Part shown: one piece after another, positions 7,901 through 15,157 of the stretch
How the letters are laid out: every line of letters begins with the position of its first letter
How positions within the stretch are numbered: the stretch's first letter is position 1
Virus record (IMG/VR): IMGVR_UViG_3300037231_000215
Coordinates: 1-25,090 of that record
Source of the DNA: a virus
Strand: one strand, 5' to 3'
Length of the DNA stretch: 25,090 bases
The notes under the pieces: model-generated
What the model saw: only the letters and a program-made list of their open reading frames with translations
Told to the model about the DNA's origin: nothing
Database searches by the model: none
Program-made: the position numbers and the translations under genes

Positions 7901-8347
7901 GGCCAATTGGGCCAGGGTCTGACCCGACGTTGTGCCGGCTGCCGTCACTAAAGCTTGGGACAGATTAATATTTGCAACTCCCGAAATACCGTTCAGGAGT
8001 TGACCATAAGTGACCGCTACATCTTGTCCCGCCTGGGATATTGAAATCAGATCACCATTCGCTGGTACCGTTCCCGCCGGAAGGGCCGTAATCACAAATG
8101 GTGCGGCAGTTGCCGATAAGGTAGAACCGTTGAAACTCAGATTTTGGCCGACAGTGATGACTTGTGGAGCTCCTAGACCGGTCCCCACTCCGCCAAGCAG
8201 GGAGTGGGGGGGTACAGTCAGTTGTGTTTGGACGCCGTTCAAAACCTGCGCGCGTGTGACCTTTCGAGCGATCCCTGCCTGGCTAACGACGAACTCATCG
8301 GAATCAGACGCAGAGGTTGCGGGGGCAAGGTTGTCGATTGTCGGCAT
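4964..8347 (-). CDS. Giant repeat-containing tail fibre protein
   Basis: About 1127 aa from the ATG at 8347. That start is preferred over the ATG at 8371 because GGAG lies upstream and the N-terminus then aligns with the next fibre (MPTI). Two copies of an SQAG....LLNG motif occupy residues 1-130. Residues 178-605 are twelve repeats of 33 or 37 residues with ATK.YVD and G.(T/S)LTG..(L/I)LAADP cores, a trimeric fibre-shaft type. At about 619-650, YGAKINGLTDDTAAFKAAYQAA resembles the opening strand-helix of pectate-lyase-like beta-helix tailspikes. A beta-rich receptor-binding part follows. The end, with LASYTVANLPAGMAAGAKAF and GVETFFDGQHWIS, is a C-terminal domain common on alphaproteobacterial phage fibres. 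It is likely the main long adsorption fibre. No catalytic residues could be assigned. Confidence 0.85.
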   Translation of the reverse strand: MPTIDNLAPATSASDSDEFVVSQAGIARKVTRAQVLNGVQTQLTVPPHSLLGGVGTGLGAPQVITVGQNLSFNGSTLSATAAPFVITALPAGTVPANGDLISISQAGQDVAVTYGQLLNGISGVANINLSQALVTAAGTTSGQTLAQLAAKMLPLSGGTVTGLLTLVDAPTASGHAANKAYVDQRVSTALPLSGGSMSGVLTLLAAPQRPFDSATKGYADSIAAGLLPTGGGSLSGTLLLSADPTTALQASTKHYTDLKLARTGDTLAGLLTLAADPVSALQAATKNYVDTQVSTSLPTSGGTLTGSLLLASDPSANAQASTKQYVDQRILRTGDTLTGALILAADPVMPPQAATKNYVDAQAIGSISRSGASMTGALLLASDPATPLQASTKQYVDLHVVRNGDTLTGALYLAANPTASLHAATKQYVDNQLSMTITASGGTFTGPIILAGDPTAATQAATKQYADARVLRSGDTLTGPLILAADPVVAAQAATKNYVDGQVITSLPRAGGSLTGSLTLSADPISLGQAATKRYVDAQVATALPITGGSLTGLLSLAAPPTSALHGATKQYVDGQVATGLPYSGGTLTGTLTLAGVPTSPLQAATKSYVDANPNSEGVINVMMPPYGAKINGLTDDTAAFKAAYQAALTGAAIYVPNGVTVIQQPGTWGIALTKRVKWIVDGTVLSDGTPLASAIPGGGGPADFVLPGFVVGNAPVGSATSQGASQATDFAVSQSSYIVNHSGGPNGAVISNVRSDTIIYSSPGNSVWSGLDRLLWVGTQTPNAAAPTQHVGRYIQTIRQSATTGSNGSFLPQPQLWGVCIEYRDTTGQPSSAVNSSLTIEMDWFGNGLDDANSRTIQSLVIGQNNTFGSPVEVGSIIGVYLSGGSSGSTKTVFKICVPFSNAILDSTNAQTINNAPVIKMSAGQAIAFEGTNSNRLLYDSTTNTLRWNQGTLSYVVGKGISVGWAEVYSSSATLPNYISGDIIFLAGTTGYSINLPPASTVAAGTGFTFSVTGTGPVTIVPNGTNGFTSGPIVLYSNDRCHIVSDGDSLWYEVFRTNAISPRFLGPIVLASYTVANLPAGMAAGAKAFASNGRKPSEAAGSGSGVETFFDGQHWISSCSGSVVAA
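6533..7816 (-). repeat. Array of twelve fibre-shaft repeats (33/37 codons)
   Basis: Counting from one ATK/STK-x-Y-(V/A/T)-D to the next gives units of exactly 37 (long, L) or 33 (short, S) codons. Short units carry R(T/N/S)GDTL; most long ones carry LPxSGG or a similar stretch four residues longer. The order in the protein is L-L-S-L-S-L-S-L-S-L-L-L. The central four S-L pairs (7594 down to 6755) make a 70-codon, 210-base period. Units are diverged at DNA level but obvious in protein. Confidence 0.88.
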
Positions 8348-8442
8348 GGATACTCGTTCTCCGGTCCCCATAATCTGCTGGGGAGGCCTGATCCAAGGGG
8401 GTGCGGCGACTGATGCGTGAATTTAAAAACAGAGAAGCAGAA

Positions 8443-8928
8443 TTAGCTGCCTGATAGGACTGGATTCCCATTTTGATCTGTAAGCACAACGCCGCTCGCT
8501 GTTACTAATGCATTGGGTGGAATTGCGGGAACAGAAAGTAACAGCACAGGTAGCAGGACGCTTCTTTGGAGTGATCGACCATTGGTAGTCGTTATACCGA
8601 ATGTTATCGTATAAATAGTTCCAGCCTGCCCTTCCGAAAGCCAAAGTATGATACGGCTACCATCCGCGGTCGTGCTCCGAAGAACGAGATCACCCGGATT
8701 GGACGGCGAAAGGTTGACCAGTAGTGTTGCGATGCCATCTCCATCGTTGCCAACTATCGCAGGTCCAATGTCGAGTATATAGTCCAAAATGTCGCCAGGA
8801 TCCTTCGTGGGCCAATTTAGCGGAGGGGGCGCTATAGCAGCATTGCCACGAGGGAGAGGGATGAAAGAATCAATCGTCACCAAGCGTGCGTTACTTGGCT
8901 TCCAGACGTGACTTACAGTCGTTGACAT
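8443..8928 (-). CDS. Probable phage fibre-tail adaptor protein
   Basis: A 161-aa protein between the glycine-rich fibre and the giant fibre. The N-terminal part has WPTKDPGDILDYILDIGPAIVGNDGDGIATLLVNLSP, followed by RIILWLSEGQAGTIYTITFGITTTNGRSLQRSVLLPV. This pattern (KDP..ILDY..D, then WLS.GQAG..Y.ITF.I.T..GR) matches the family annotated as fibre-tail adaptors in many alphaproteobacterial phages. The short C-terminal tail (VLTDQNGNPVLSGS) is hydrophilic. The ATG at 8928 has AGG six bases upstream. It probably helps connect the downstream fibres to the baseplate. Family assignment is from memory of the motif and is moderately secure. Confidence 0.62.
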   Translation of the reverse strand: MSTTVSHVWKPSNARLVTIDSFIPLPRGNAAIAPPPLNWPTKDPGDILDYILDIGPAIVGNDGDGIATLLVNLSPSNPGDLVLRSTTADGSRIILWLSEGQAGTIYTITFGITTTNGRSLQRSVLLPVLLLSVPAIPPNALVTASGVVLTDQNGNPVLSGS

Positions 8929-9106
8929 GCAAAACCTATTATTTTACCGACATACCTTGGCATGGGGGTCTTCATATGGCACACATCCGAACCCGCTCAG
9001 GACGGTAAAGTCACCGCGTTACGGAACTGCGGTTGTCCGCGGTTGATATGGCCTCTATCGCTTGGTCCGCAGGCAACGATATCTGGACAAGGTTGGTCGC
9101 AGGTTG
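8929..9106. other. Intergenic gap with no recognised feature
   Basis: These 178 bases lie between the glycine-rich fibre stop and the adaptor start. Only very short frames occur. A 6-bp ACCGCG/CGCGGT inverted repeat with a 19-base loop is present but too weak to call. It may simply be spacer, or the remains of a small chaperone gene. Confidence 0.3.
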
Positions 9107-10360
9107 CTACCATCTCACGACAACCAAGCCGCCGCCGCCGGCCGCGCCATTGAACGCGGTGTTGCCGGTGGCGCCTGTGCCAGCGCCGGCGGCCCCCCCG
9201 CCCGGAGAGCTACCGGCATTTCCTGTCGAGCCACTGTTCTGGGCTCCCCCGATTGGGGCTGCGCCACCCATGCCACCTTGATTCAATATGCCCGCCTGAC
9301 CTGCCGACCCGGCGAAGTTCACGTCACCCCCGACTCCAATCCCTGGCGGAGTGGCGCCATTTTCTGGGGCCGAGGTGGTCGCCAGGTAGTTCAGGGTCCC
9401 GCCAGTCGCATTGACGAATTGACCGAAGCTGGATGTTCCTCCAGAGCCCGCGGCGACACCTCCGGTAGAACCCGCTGTCCCGCCGGCGCCGACTGTAATC
9501 GGAACAATTTGGCCAGGGATCAAACCGGTGACAAGTTTTCTACCGTACCCGCCCCCAGCCCCGCCGCCACTCGGTAAACCCGGAACCGACGCATAGCTGC
9601 CCGAACCGGCTCCCCAAACCTCGACCTCAACCTGTGTCACTCCCATAGGAACTGAAAAACTTCCGCTGCTGCTGAAGCTTTGTATGCCCGACCCAAATCC
9701 CGGACGTAGCGAGGGCAACTTCCAGAGCAAAAAGGGGGCGGTCGGAATGACGACGATGTTGGCACTTGTTACTTGTGATTGTGCGTACGAGACGGTGATT
9801 TGATACAACCCGATCCATCCGCTATCCGCGGCCGGAGTGGTTTGGCTCCCGGTATTGCCAGGAAGACCTTGCTTGAGCTGTAACTGCACACGCTGTGTCC
9901 GCACGGTATTCTGTGCAGCTCCTGAATTTGACGGACCGCCGAACGACTGAGCGGGATTGCTGGCGTTATAGTAAGGCAGCACGACAGGATTACCGTCTGC
10001 TTCCTGAAAGGCTGCCTCCACGAGATAATTAATAGATTGTCCGACACCAGGCGGCCCGTTCAAAATATAGGTCGTTGACTCAGTGTTGCTACCCATCTTG
10101 ACGATCAGATCGGTAAGATCGGCTGAAATCGATCCATAGGCCAAGCCGTCAACGGGGCCAAGCTGAGTAATGCTACCTGGCCCTATGACGACACTCATGG
10201 AGGCGGGACTCGTCGGTTGACACGCCAATCCGTCGACGACAGTGTTTGTACCGAGCACTGCCTGGATTAGAAACCCCAGGCCGGTCATCGTGTTCCGGTT
10301 AACCGACAAAAGGTCCGTATCCAGCGGAATGCTTCCTGGATAAATGATATTGCGATCCAT
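9107..10360 (-). CDS. Tail fibre / adhesin with glycine-rich C-terminal domain
   Basis: A 417-aa protein directly after gpI, the usual place of the first fibre gene. Residues 1-220 look like a baseplate-attachment region (MDRNIIYPGSIPLDTDLLSVNRNTMTGLGFL near the start). From about residue 228, SSSGSFSVPMGVTQVEVEVWGAGSG opens the glycine-rich module widespread on phage and surface proteins. It then runs through many GG, GGA and GxGG segments to a hydrophobic end (GGGGLVVVRW). Glycine-rich adhesins of some T4-like phages fold as layered polyglycine helices that bind receptors, and a similar use is inferred here. The DNA is correspondingly GC-rich at 9130-9620. Confidence 0.78.
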   Translation of the reverse strand: MDRNIIYPGSIPLDTDLLSVNRNTMTGLGFLIQAVLGTNTVVDGLACQPTSPASMSVVIGPGSITQLGPVDGLAYGSISADLTDLIVKMGSNTESTTYILNGPPGVGQSINYLVEAAFQEADGNPVVLPYYNASNPAQSFGGPSNSGAAQNTVRTQRVQLQLKQGLPGNTGSQTTPAADSGWIGLYQITVSYAQSQVTSANIVVIPTAPFLLWKLPSLRPGFGSGIQSFSSSGSFSVPMGVTQVEVEVWGAGSGSYASVPGLPSGGGAGGGYGRKLVTGLIPGQIVPITVGAGGTAGSTGGVAAGSGGTSSFGQFVNATGGTLNYLATTSAPENGATPPGIGVGGDVNFAGSAGQAGILNQGGMGGAAPIGGAQNSGSTGNAGSSPGGGAAGAGTGATGNTAFNGAAGGGGLVVVRW

Positions 10361-10390
10361 GCGGGCTATTCACCAGTTCGTTGGATGAGA

Positions 10391-11074
10391 TTAAATGATC
10401 TGTAGCCAGGCCACCGAATTGGCGGGACGAAGCCTGCACAACAGTGCCTGAATGTCGCCGTCTGTTACATGTCCAGACAGAAGAGAAAGATCGACATAAC
10501 TGATAGTTCCCGCGCCGTATCCACCGTTAGGGGTACCATAGCCAGCTAACATTCCCACCCCAGCCGTCGGCGGACGTGTAGCTTTGACAAAGAACTGGAG
10601 CGGGAGCTGTAGGCTTCCCCAACCGCCAGCCAGTCCATAGGCCAGTCCGGTGCCTGGCATATTGGCAGTCGCTGCCGAGGGGCCGTAGGAGCCGGTGTCC
10701 ATGCAATTTGCAGGCTCAAAAATTGCCGGCTGGGTGCCTATCAGACCTTGCAACCCGGACTCCACTGCCGGGCGAGTGGCGGCCTCCTGTAGCAATGCCG
10801 CCTGAATACGATTCCTGTACGAGAAGTCTACTTCGTTGGCCTTTCGGCTAAGTTGGCGCCCAAAGTAGTCAACCGCGATCAGATCAAGCCATTTATCGGT
10901 GGCAGTCGCTAGCCGTGTCTGGGCGCTCACATAGGTAATCAAATTATAGAGCCAAACCCAAGGCGTGGCGATGCTGGTCAGCAAGGCTCCGAGATTGGGG
11001 CTTTGCTCGGCGAACCAACGCTTTGGGAGAACGGCCCAAAGTCGGGAGAGGAAATCGGAAAGATCACCCGTCAT
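10391..11074 (-). CDS. Baseplate wedge protein gpI-like (tail protein I family)
   Basis: A 227-aa protein whose start overlaps the end of the gpJ-like gene by 11 bases, as in P2-type operons. The N-terminus (SRLWAVLPKRWF..QSPNLGALLTSIATPWVWLYNLITYVSAQTRLATATDKWLDLIAVDYFG) has the helical character and W(L)D....DYFG motif of these wedge proteins. In P2, gpI joins gpJ and gpW in the baseplate and helps hold the fibres. The C-terminal half carries a G-rich loop followed by SLLSGHVTDGDIQALLCRLRPANSVAWLQII. It probably works between gpJ and the fibre encoded next. Confidence 0.75.
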   Translation of the reverse strand: MTGDLSDFLSRLWAVLPKRWFAEQSPNLGALLTSIATPWVWLYNLITYVSAQTRLATATDKWLDLIAVDYFGRQLSRKANEVDFSYRNRIQAALLQEAATRPAVESGLQGLIGTQPAIFEPANCMDTGSYGPSAATANMPGTGLAYGLAGGWGSLQLPLQFFVKATRPPTAGVGMLAGYGTPNGGYGAGTISYVDLSLLSGHVTDGDIQALLCRLRPANSVAWLQII

Positions 11075-12200
11075 TGGTCGTAATCACCACTTGGCCCGCC
11101 TTTATGACGGTACCTGCTGGCGCGGCGATATCTGAGGGTGAGCCGTTCAATTGAATTCCGGTAACATTCTCTACCCCAGCGCCCACAAGATAGGCACTTT
11201 GTGCTACACGAGTGACCGAAGCACTTTTGCCAATGGGTAGACTATTGAGGTAAATGGCAACGTAGTTCTGAATGCTTGGAACGCTAACAGAAGCGGTTGT
11301 GGTGGAGGTCAGCACCGCGGTCAGGGCGACGTTCACGGTCAGAACCAGCGGGGGCATGACGGCAAAGGTTGTTCCGATGGGCCGAACGGCATCAACGGCG
11401 GTTGCGACGGTCGAGAGAAGCTCGGACGACGGATAGCCGGTCCCATCATCGACGATGACCAAAAACGAGCCGATCTGAGTGGTTCCATTAGGTGCGGTGT
11501 TTTCGGCTACGGCGACATCCAGGCCTTGCTGAACATTGGCGATCGCGTTTTGCACCGCGATGAGCGTTGCACGGGATCGGCTGGCTAAGTAACTTTGAAA
11601 TCGATTTCTAAATGCTGAGTCAATCTCTGCATTAGCCCCGCTTGAAAGTGGGTTGGCGTTGTTGACCTGATCGATACCCGGCAGCGATGCCGCGATTACC
11701 GTTATCGTTCCGGCCAAAACATTTCCTACCGATCCGCTGGTTGTGCAAATCACTGGCACGTCTGCCGAACCTACTCCGCCAGGCAAAACATAGGCCGAAG
11801 CGCTGGACTGCCAGATCGAAAGACTCTGATCCTCGGTAACGGAAAAGACCAGCGAACCATCTGTTGTCTTGACCAAGGTCCCGGTTGGGATTGTGGCTGA
11901 CAAAGTATCCACAAACCGCGAAAAGCTGACGATACCGGCGGACGGCACAGCAGGCAGGCGTGTCAGGCCAAAATCCAGCATCCAGGAATCAAGATCTGGC
12001 CCATTGGATGTAGAAGCTCGTGTAGCCGCCAAGACCTGAAGAATAATCCACTGCAACCAGAGAACAACAGAGGCATTCGCTTCGAATATAGCTCGAACAA
12101 CAGAGCCTACGGATACGTCGACAAGAAATGACGCCGAGCTTTGCAGTGCGGCTCCCATATCTTCGACTAGTTGCGAAAACCCCTTGAGATTTAGGTTCAT
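11064..12200 (-). CDS. Baseplate assembly protein gpJ-like (Baseplate_J family)
   Basis: About 378 aa from the ATG at 12200; a TTG at 12206 is an alternative start two codons earlier. Length and layout fit Baseplate_J/gp47 proteins: an N-terminal helix with VSVGSVVRAIFEANASVVLWLQWIILQVL and DSWMLDFGLTRLPAVPSAG, then a beta domain (TIPTGTLVKTTDGSLVF). This is followed by VNNANPLSSGANAEIDSAFRNRFQSYLASRSRAT, the usual signature before a C-terminal ferredoxin-like domain. The protein forms the wedge of the contractile baseplate with gp25 and gpI. The gene follows the gp25 stop within a few bases. Confidence 0.88.
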   Translation of the reverse strand: MNLNLKGFSQLVEDMGAALQSSASFLVDVSVGSVVRAIFEANASVVLWLQWIILQVLAATRASTSNGPDLDSWMLDFGLTRLPAVPSAGIVSFSRFVDTLSATIPTGTLVKTTDGSLVFSVTEDQSLSIWQSSASAYVLPGGVGSADVPVICTTSGSVGNVLAGTITVIAASLPGIDQVNNANPLSSGANAEIDSAFRNRFQSYLASRSRATLIAVQNAIANVQQGLDVAVAENTAPNGTTQIGSFLVIVDDGTGYPSSELLSTVATAVDAVRPIGTTFAVMPPLVLTVNVALTAVLTSTTTASVSVPSIQNYVAIYLNSLPIGKSASVTRVAQSAYLVGAGVENVTGIQLNGSPSDIAAPAGTVIKAGQVVITTNDG

Positions 12201-12206
12201 GTCCAA

Positions 12207-12584
12207 TTAACCCGTAGAGACGTTAAGCTGGACGGCTGCCATCGAAGAGGGATCCGCATATGTAATGGTAGCGGCAACATATCCATTGGTGGCGTCAACG
12301 ATACTTGCTGTGACCTGAGGGGCGGGCGTTGTTGGCACGGCGGTCTCCAGTGCAAGCTGTGTGGTGATGACCCCCTCAATATCCGCTGGGTAGGCCGGAA
12401 TGCCCACGAATTGGCCTAACCCGCCTCCGTAATCTAGGTTCCAGAGGTAGTCGCCAGGATTTGTAAGCAACCGGCGCAACACGCGCTGACTGATGGTGTC
12501 GGAGCCCGTTGAGAGCGCCAGATCGCCGCCGCTACCAACTGCCAGATCATTGCCCCATTCATGAAAAATATCGTACATATTCAT
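12207..12584 (-). CDS. Baseplate wedge protein gp25/gpW-like
   Basis: A 125-aa protein, the usual size for the gp25/gpW family. DLAVGSGGDLALSTGSDTISQRVLRRLLTNPGDYLWNLDYGGGLGQFVG contains the gp25 hallmark: an R-LLT-PG-Y-W---YG-GL pattern. This protein sits in every contractile tail baseplate, including type VI secretion (TssE), and nucleates sheath attachment. Its start overlaps the spike-gene stop (TAATG), and its stop lies just before gpJ, so translation is probably coupled. Confidence 0.87.
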   Translation of the reverse strand: MNMYDIFHEWGNDLAVGSGGDLALSTGSDTISQRVLRRLLTNPGDYLWNLDYGGGLGQFVGIPAYPADIEGVITTQLALETAVPTTPAPQVTASIVDATNGYVAATITYADPSSMAAVQLNVSTG

Positions 12585-13102
12585 TAGTCCAGAGGAGACG
12601 CTATACTGGTTGTTCCGCCTGATGATGTCGTATGGGTGTGCGAATTGTAATGACCTCGCAGAGCCGACATGGCGCCATGCCGGTCGTATACATCGCCCTG
12701 GACATGAAGGTCACCGCTTATCTGAATAGTTCCATCGTTGCAGAGCTTCAGAAAACTACCACTTTGATGCAGCAGCCAGAATTCTCCTTCCGGCGCCGCC
12801 GGCGGCATTTGCTTATTTGAAAAGCTTCGGCCAATAATAATACCGTGTTCAACGTTGCCCTCTTGGGGAACAAGAAGCACCTGATCACCAGGACTGGGTG
12901 GGCACACCATTCCCCACCCGCTTCCCACCCACTGTGATAAAACAGGAAGCCACCCTGATAAGACTCCATCGGGTTGGATAAGGACGCGAGCAGTCGCGTT
13001 CTGGAAATTCACCGAGGTTACGGTACCAAATTTTACCTGGCCCGCCGATTGATCCAAGCATGCCGCATGAGATTTTATTGCGTTCGATAGTCGTTCAATC
13101 AT
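12584..13102 (-). CDS. Baseplate spike protein gpV-like
   Basis: A 172-aa tail spike. Residues 22-95 form an OB-fold domain (GTVTSVNFQNATARVLIQPDG, then GDQVLLVPQEGNVEHGIIIGRSFS). Residues 105-145 form a short beta-helical stem (SGSFLKLCNDGTIQISGDLHVQGDVYD). The tip region HYNSHTHTTSSGGTTS contains His155-x-His157, the metal-binding HxH of P2 gpV and phi92-type spike tips, where three chains jointly bind iron. It is expected to cap the tail tube and pierce the outer membrane. The ATG at 13102 is preceded by GAGGA. Confidence 0.87.
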   Translation of the reverse strand: MIERLSNAIKSHAACLDQSAGQVKFGTVTSVNFQNATARVLIQPDGVLSGWLPVLSQWVGSGWGMVCPPSPGDQVLLVPQEGNVEHGIIIGRSFSNKQMPPAAPEGEFWLLHQSGSFLKLCNDGTIQISGDLHVQGDVYDRHGAMSALRGHYNSHTHTTSSGGTTSIASPLD

Positions 13103-13120
13103 GCTTCCTCGCGGTGAAAT

Positions 13121-14161
13121 CTAACCCTGGGGGTAGCCAGTTGCTGATCTGGCGATAATAGCACGAATAACTTGGGTTGAGCCAAAGGTGGTACTGTAGT
13201 GGCGTTCGATACTATCAATCTGATAGGTCGTGTCGAAAATAGAGTCCGTTTCGTCGATCGAAATCATTGTCCCCGGGGAGAGTGTAAGATCCCACAGCAT
13301 TTCCGCATGCAGCACCGTGCTAAGACGGCTTAGCTCCGCCGAGTATCGCCCTGCGGAGTCCGCGACTTGCTGTGACGTAAAATTCGACGCGGAAAATAGA
13401 AAGGGCTGATCGCTTGCCGCCTGGGAAGTTTGCGGGGGGGCGGCATCATTGCTCAAATTATTGGTGTCGTAGGAGGCTAGATTTTGAGAATTCCACGACT
13501 GAACGCGAGCCGGCGTGTTTGATGCAATCGTCAATGCTTGTCGGAACTGCATCGTCTTCACATCGCGAATTGCAAGGTGAATCGCTGCAGTGGCTGAGGA
13601 GGGCGAAGGTTGGAAAAATAGGGTCCTGCCTTGAACAAAGACATCGAAGCTATTTTCCCGGGCCAGTTCCACCACCAGGTCCCAGTCTGAGCGGACGCGT
13701 GAAAACTGCCCGAGCGACAGTCGCGTATAGCCATCACCATAATAGCGCCCGACACTCGGGGATGTCGTAGTGACCACCGGAGTAAGACCATGATACTGGG
13801 CTATAGTCGACACAACCTCCGACGCCGTCTGATTGACAAAATCCTGCTGGCGGTAGGCATCGATCATGGACGACGACAGATCTCTCCCCTCGATCGCTAC
13901 GGTCCCCTGTATCGGATCGACAGCGACCGAATCGATCATACCGCTGATCAGGCTCTGCGAGGTCGGCTCATACATTTTGATCACGTCGACTTCGACGTAA
14001 GTTGACCCAAGCGAGGACCAAAATATTATATCACCTAACGGCGGCGGACCCATAGCAAAGGTGAGAGCATATGAGTCTGATGAAAAGCAATTGCTCGTCA
14101 CGATGGACGCATTAAGCAAACCTTGAATTGTGCTGCCGTTCAAGGTGATCTGGAGTTCCAT
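13121..14161 (-). CDS. Baseplate hub protein gpD-like (late control D family)
   Basis: A 346-aa protein in the gpX-gpD-gpV order of P2 and Mu-like tails. It begins with a beta domain (MELQITLNGSTIQGLLNASIVTS). GMIDSVAVDPIQGTVAIEGRDLSSSMIDAY and SEVVSTIAQYHGLTPVV follow, then SDWDLVVELARENSFDVFVQGRTLFFQPSP, the typical hub repeat in which a helix (WD-L--LA---) precedes a beta strand. The C-terminal part (MLWDLTLSPGTMISIDETDSIFDTTYQIDSIERHYS) matches the end of such hubs. It forms the trimeric hub joining the tube to the gpV spike. Confidence 0.82.
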   Translation of the reverse strand: MELQITLNGSTIQGLLNASIVTSNCFSSDSYALTFAMGPPPLGDIIFWSSLGSTYVEVDVIKMYEPTSQSLISGMIDSVAVDPIQGTVAIEGRDLSSSMIDAYRQQDFVNQTASEVVSTIAQYHGLTPVVTTTSPSVGRYYGDGYTRLSLGQFSRVRSDWDLVVELARENSFDVFVQGRTLFFQPSPSSATAAIHLAIRDVKTMQFRQALTIASNTPARVQSWNSQNLASYDTNNLSNDAAPPQTSQAASDQPFLFSASNFTSQQVADSAGRYSAELSRLSTVLHAEMLWDLTLSPGTMISIDETDSIFDTTYQIDSIERHYSTTFGSTQVIRAIIARSATGYPQG

Positions 14162-14185
14162 CCGCTAGGCTGCCTTGCTGGCCAT

Positions 14186-14371
14186 TTACTGCGGCCCTAT
14201 TCCATCTGAGAAGACGGAGGAGGCCGATGGAATCACGATCCGATTCTGACCGGAGAGCATAGGGTCAGTCAGATTGTTAGTCTGTGCTATATTGATCCAC
14301 TGCAAGGCATCGCCAAGCTGGGTAGCCGCGATTTCGAACAAATTTCCGCCGATCGTGATAATGGTCTGCAC
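14186..14371 (-). CDS. Tail protein X-like LysM-domain protein
   Basis: A 61-aa protein starting at GTG with CAGGA upstream. Nearly its whole length is one LysM-like unit: NLFEIAATQLGDALQWINIAQTNNLTDPMLSGQNRIVIP. P2 gpX and relatives are the same size, lie next to gpD, and act in the baseplate or tail hub rather than in peptidoglycan turnover. The start is one base after the upstream stop, so coupling is likely. Confidence 0.78.
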   Translation of the reverse strand: MQTIITIGGNLFEIAATQLGDALQWINIAQTNNLTDPMLSGQNRIVIPSASSVFSDGIGPQ

Positions 14372-14372
14372 G

Positions 14373-15107
14373 TCAGGTTCCTGAGCTATTTAGGTTCGTT
14401 CCTATTCGTCCTACGTAAGATCCAGCATTGACGGCCGCTGCTAACGAGCCGGCGCTGTTCACCGTCGCGGTGAGGGTTGGGCCAATACTGTCGGGTTCCG
14501 AACCTGCTTCGATTGGGGCCGTAACCAAGGCTGACTGTAACGCGACCTGCGCGTTAATAGCGACCAATGTAGTGCCGATCGCTGTCACCGCCTCTATCTG
14601 GTCGGATGTGCCCAACGTTAGCGCATTGGTGGCGGAAAGAGCGGTCTGCAACGCAGTCAGCGAGACGACTGAGCCGGCGACCGCGGACAAAGCGCTACCG
14701 AGGTCTGCCGACACGAGGGCCGATAAGGTTGATGTTTGTGCGTACGCTGCGCCAGTTTGATAAACGACGACACAACTCACCTTGTAGGGGATCCACCAGG
14801 GGCTGTGATAGTCAGCGACGAAGCTCTTCACCACGATCCGACGTCTGAATGACTCCCAGGTTAACCACACAATCTGGCCTGATACCCGGAGATTGTCGAA
14901 TGCGCGAACACGGGCCTCCGCATTGGCTCCGGAAAACGTGCCCTGAAAGGCGATCTCGCCATCGTCCGGTCCCAGTCGCTCCACGATTCTCCGGCCACCG
15001 GATAATTTATGAACTGCTACCCTGTAACGACCCCCAAAGCGGACCGATGAAGGGATTTCGAAACCTTGAAGGCGTATGGGCCCGATCTGGATTGGTGAGT
15101 CCTGCAA
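14373..15107 (-). CDS. Tail/baseplate protein in the gpN/gpU position
   Basis: A 244-aa protein with a TTG start. Residues 1-118 are a beta-rich domain (IQIGPIRLQGFEIPSSVRFGGRYRVAVHKLSGG near the start, then LGPDDGEIAFQGTFSGANAEARVRAFDNLRVSGQIVWLTWESF). This matches proteins commonly found in alphaproteobacterial contractile-tail clusters between the tape measure and the LysM gene. Residues 125-244 are Ala/Ser/Thr-rich and probably helical. Position suggests a hub or tube-baseplate adaptor equivalent to Mu gpN or T4 gp53/54-side proteins. Exact family was not assigned. Confidence 0.6.
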   Translation of the reverse strand: MQDSPIQIGPIRLQGFEIPSSVRFGGRYRVAVHKLSGGRRIVERLGPDDGEIAFQGTFSGANAEARVRAFDNLRVSGQIVWLTWESFRRRIVVKSFVADYHSPWWIPYKVSCVVVYQTGAAYAQTSTLSALVSADLGSALSAVAGSVVSLTALQTALSATNALTLGTSDQIEAVTAIGTTLVAINAQVALQSALVTAPIEAGSEPDSIGPTLTATVNSAGSLAAAVNAGSYVGRIGTNLNSSGT

Positions 15108-15157
15108 AGTTCAAGTCGCTTCCGTGGAAAATTTTAGGGATATGGTTAGTGGGATGC

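Noticed and set aside
8929-9106. Terminator or promoter in the gap after the glycine-rich fibre
   Set aside because: The only inverted repeat is 6 bp with a 19-base loop and no T tract. No convincing -35/-10 pair was seen.
9033-9577. Overlapping plus-strand frames opposite the glycine-rich fibre
   Set aside because: They mirror the GC-rich glycine codons as Pro/Ala-rich frames, which is a composition artefact.
12197-12379. Short minus frame overlapping the gp25-like gene
   Set aside because: It is a shadow frame; the gp25 family motif is in the other frame.
14186-14371. LysM protein as a cell-wall lytic enzyme
   Set aside because: It is a single 61-aa domain without a catalytic part, located next to gpD. 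This matches the tail protein X role instead.
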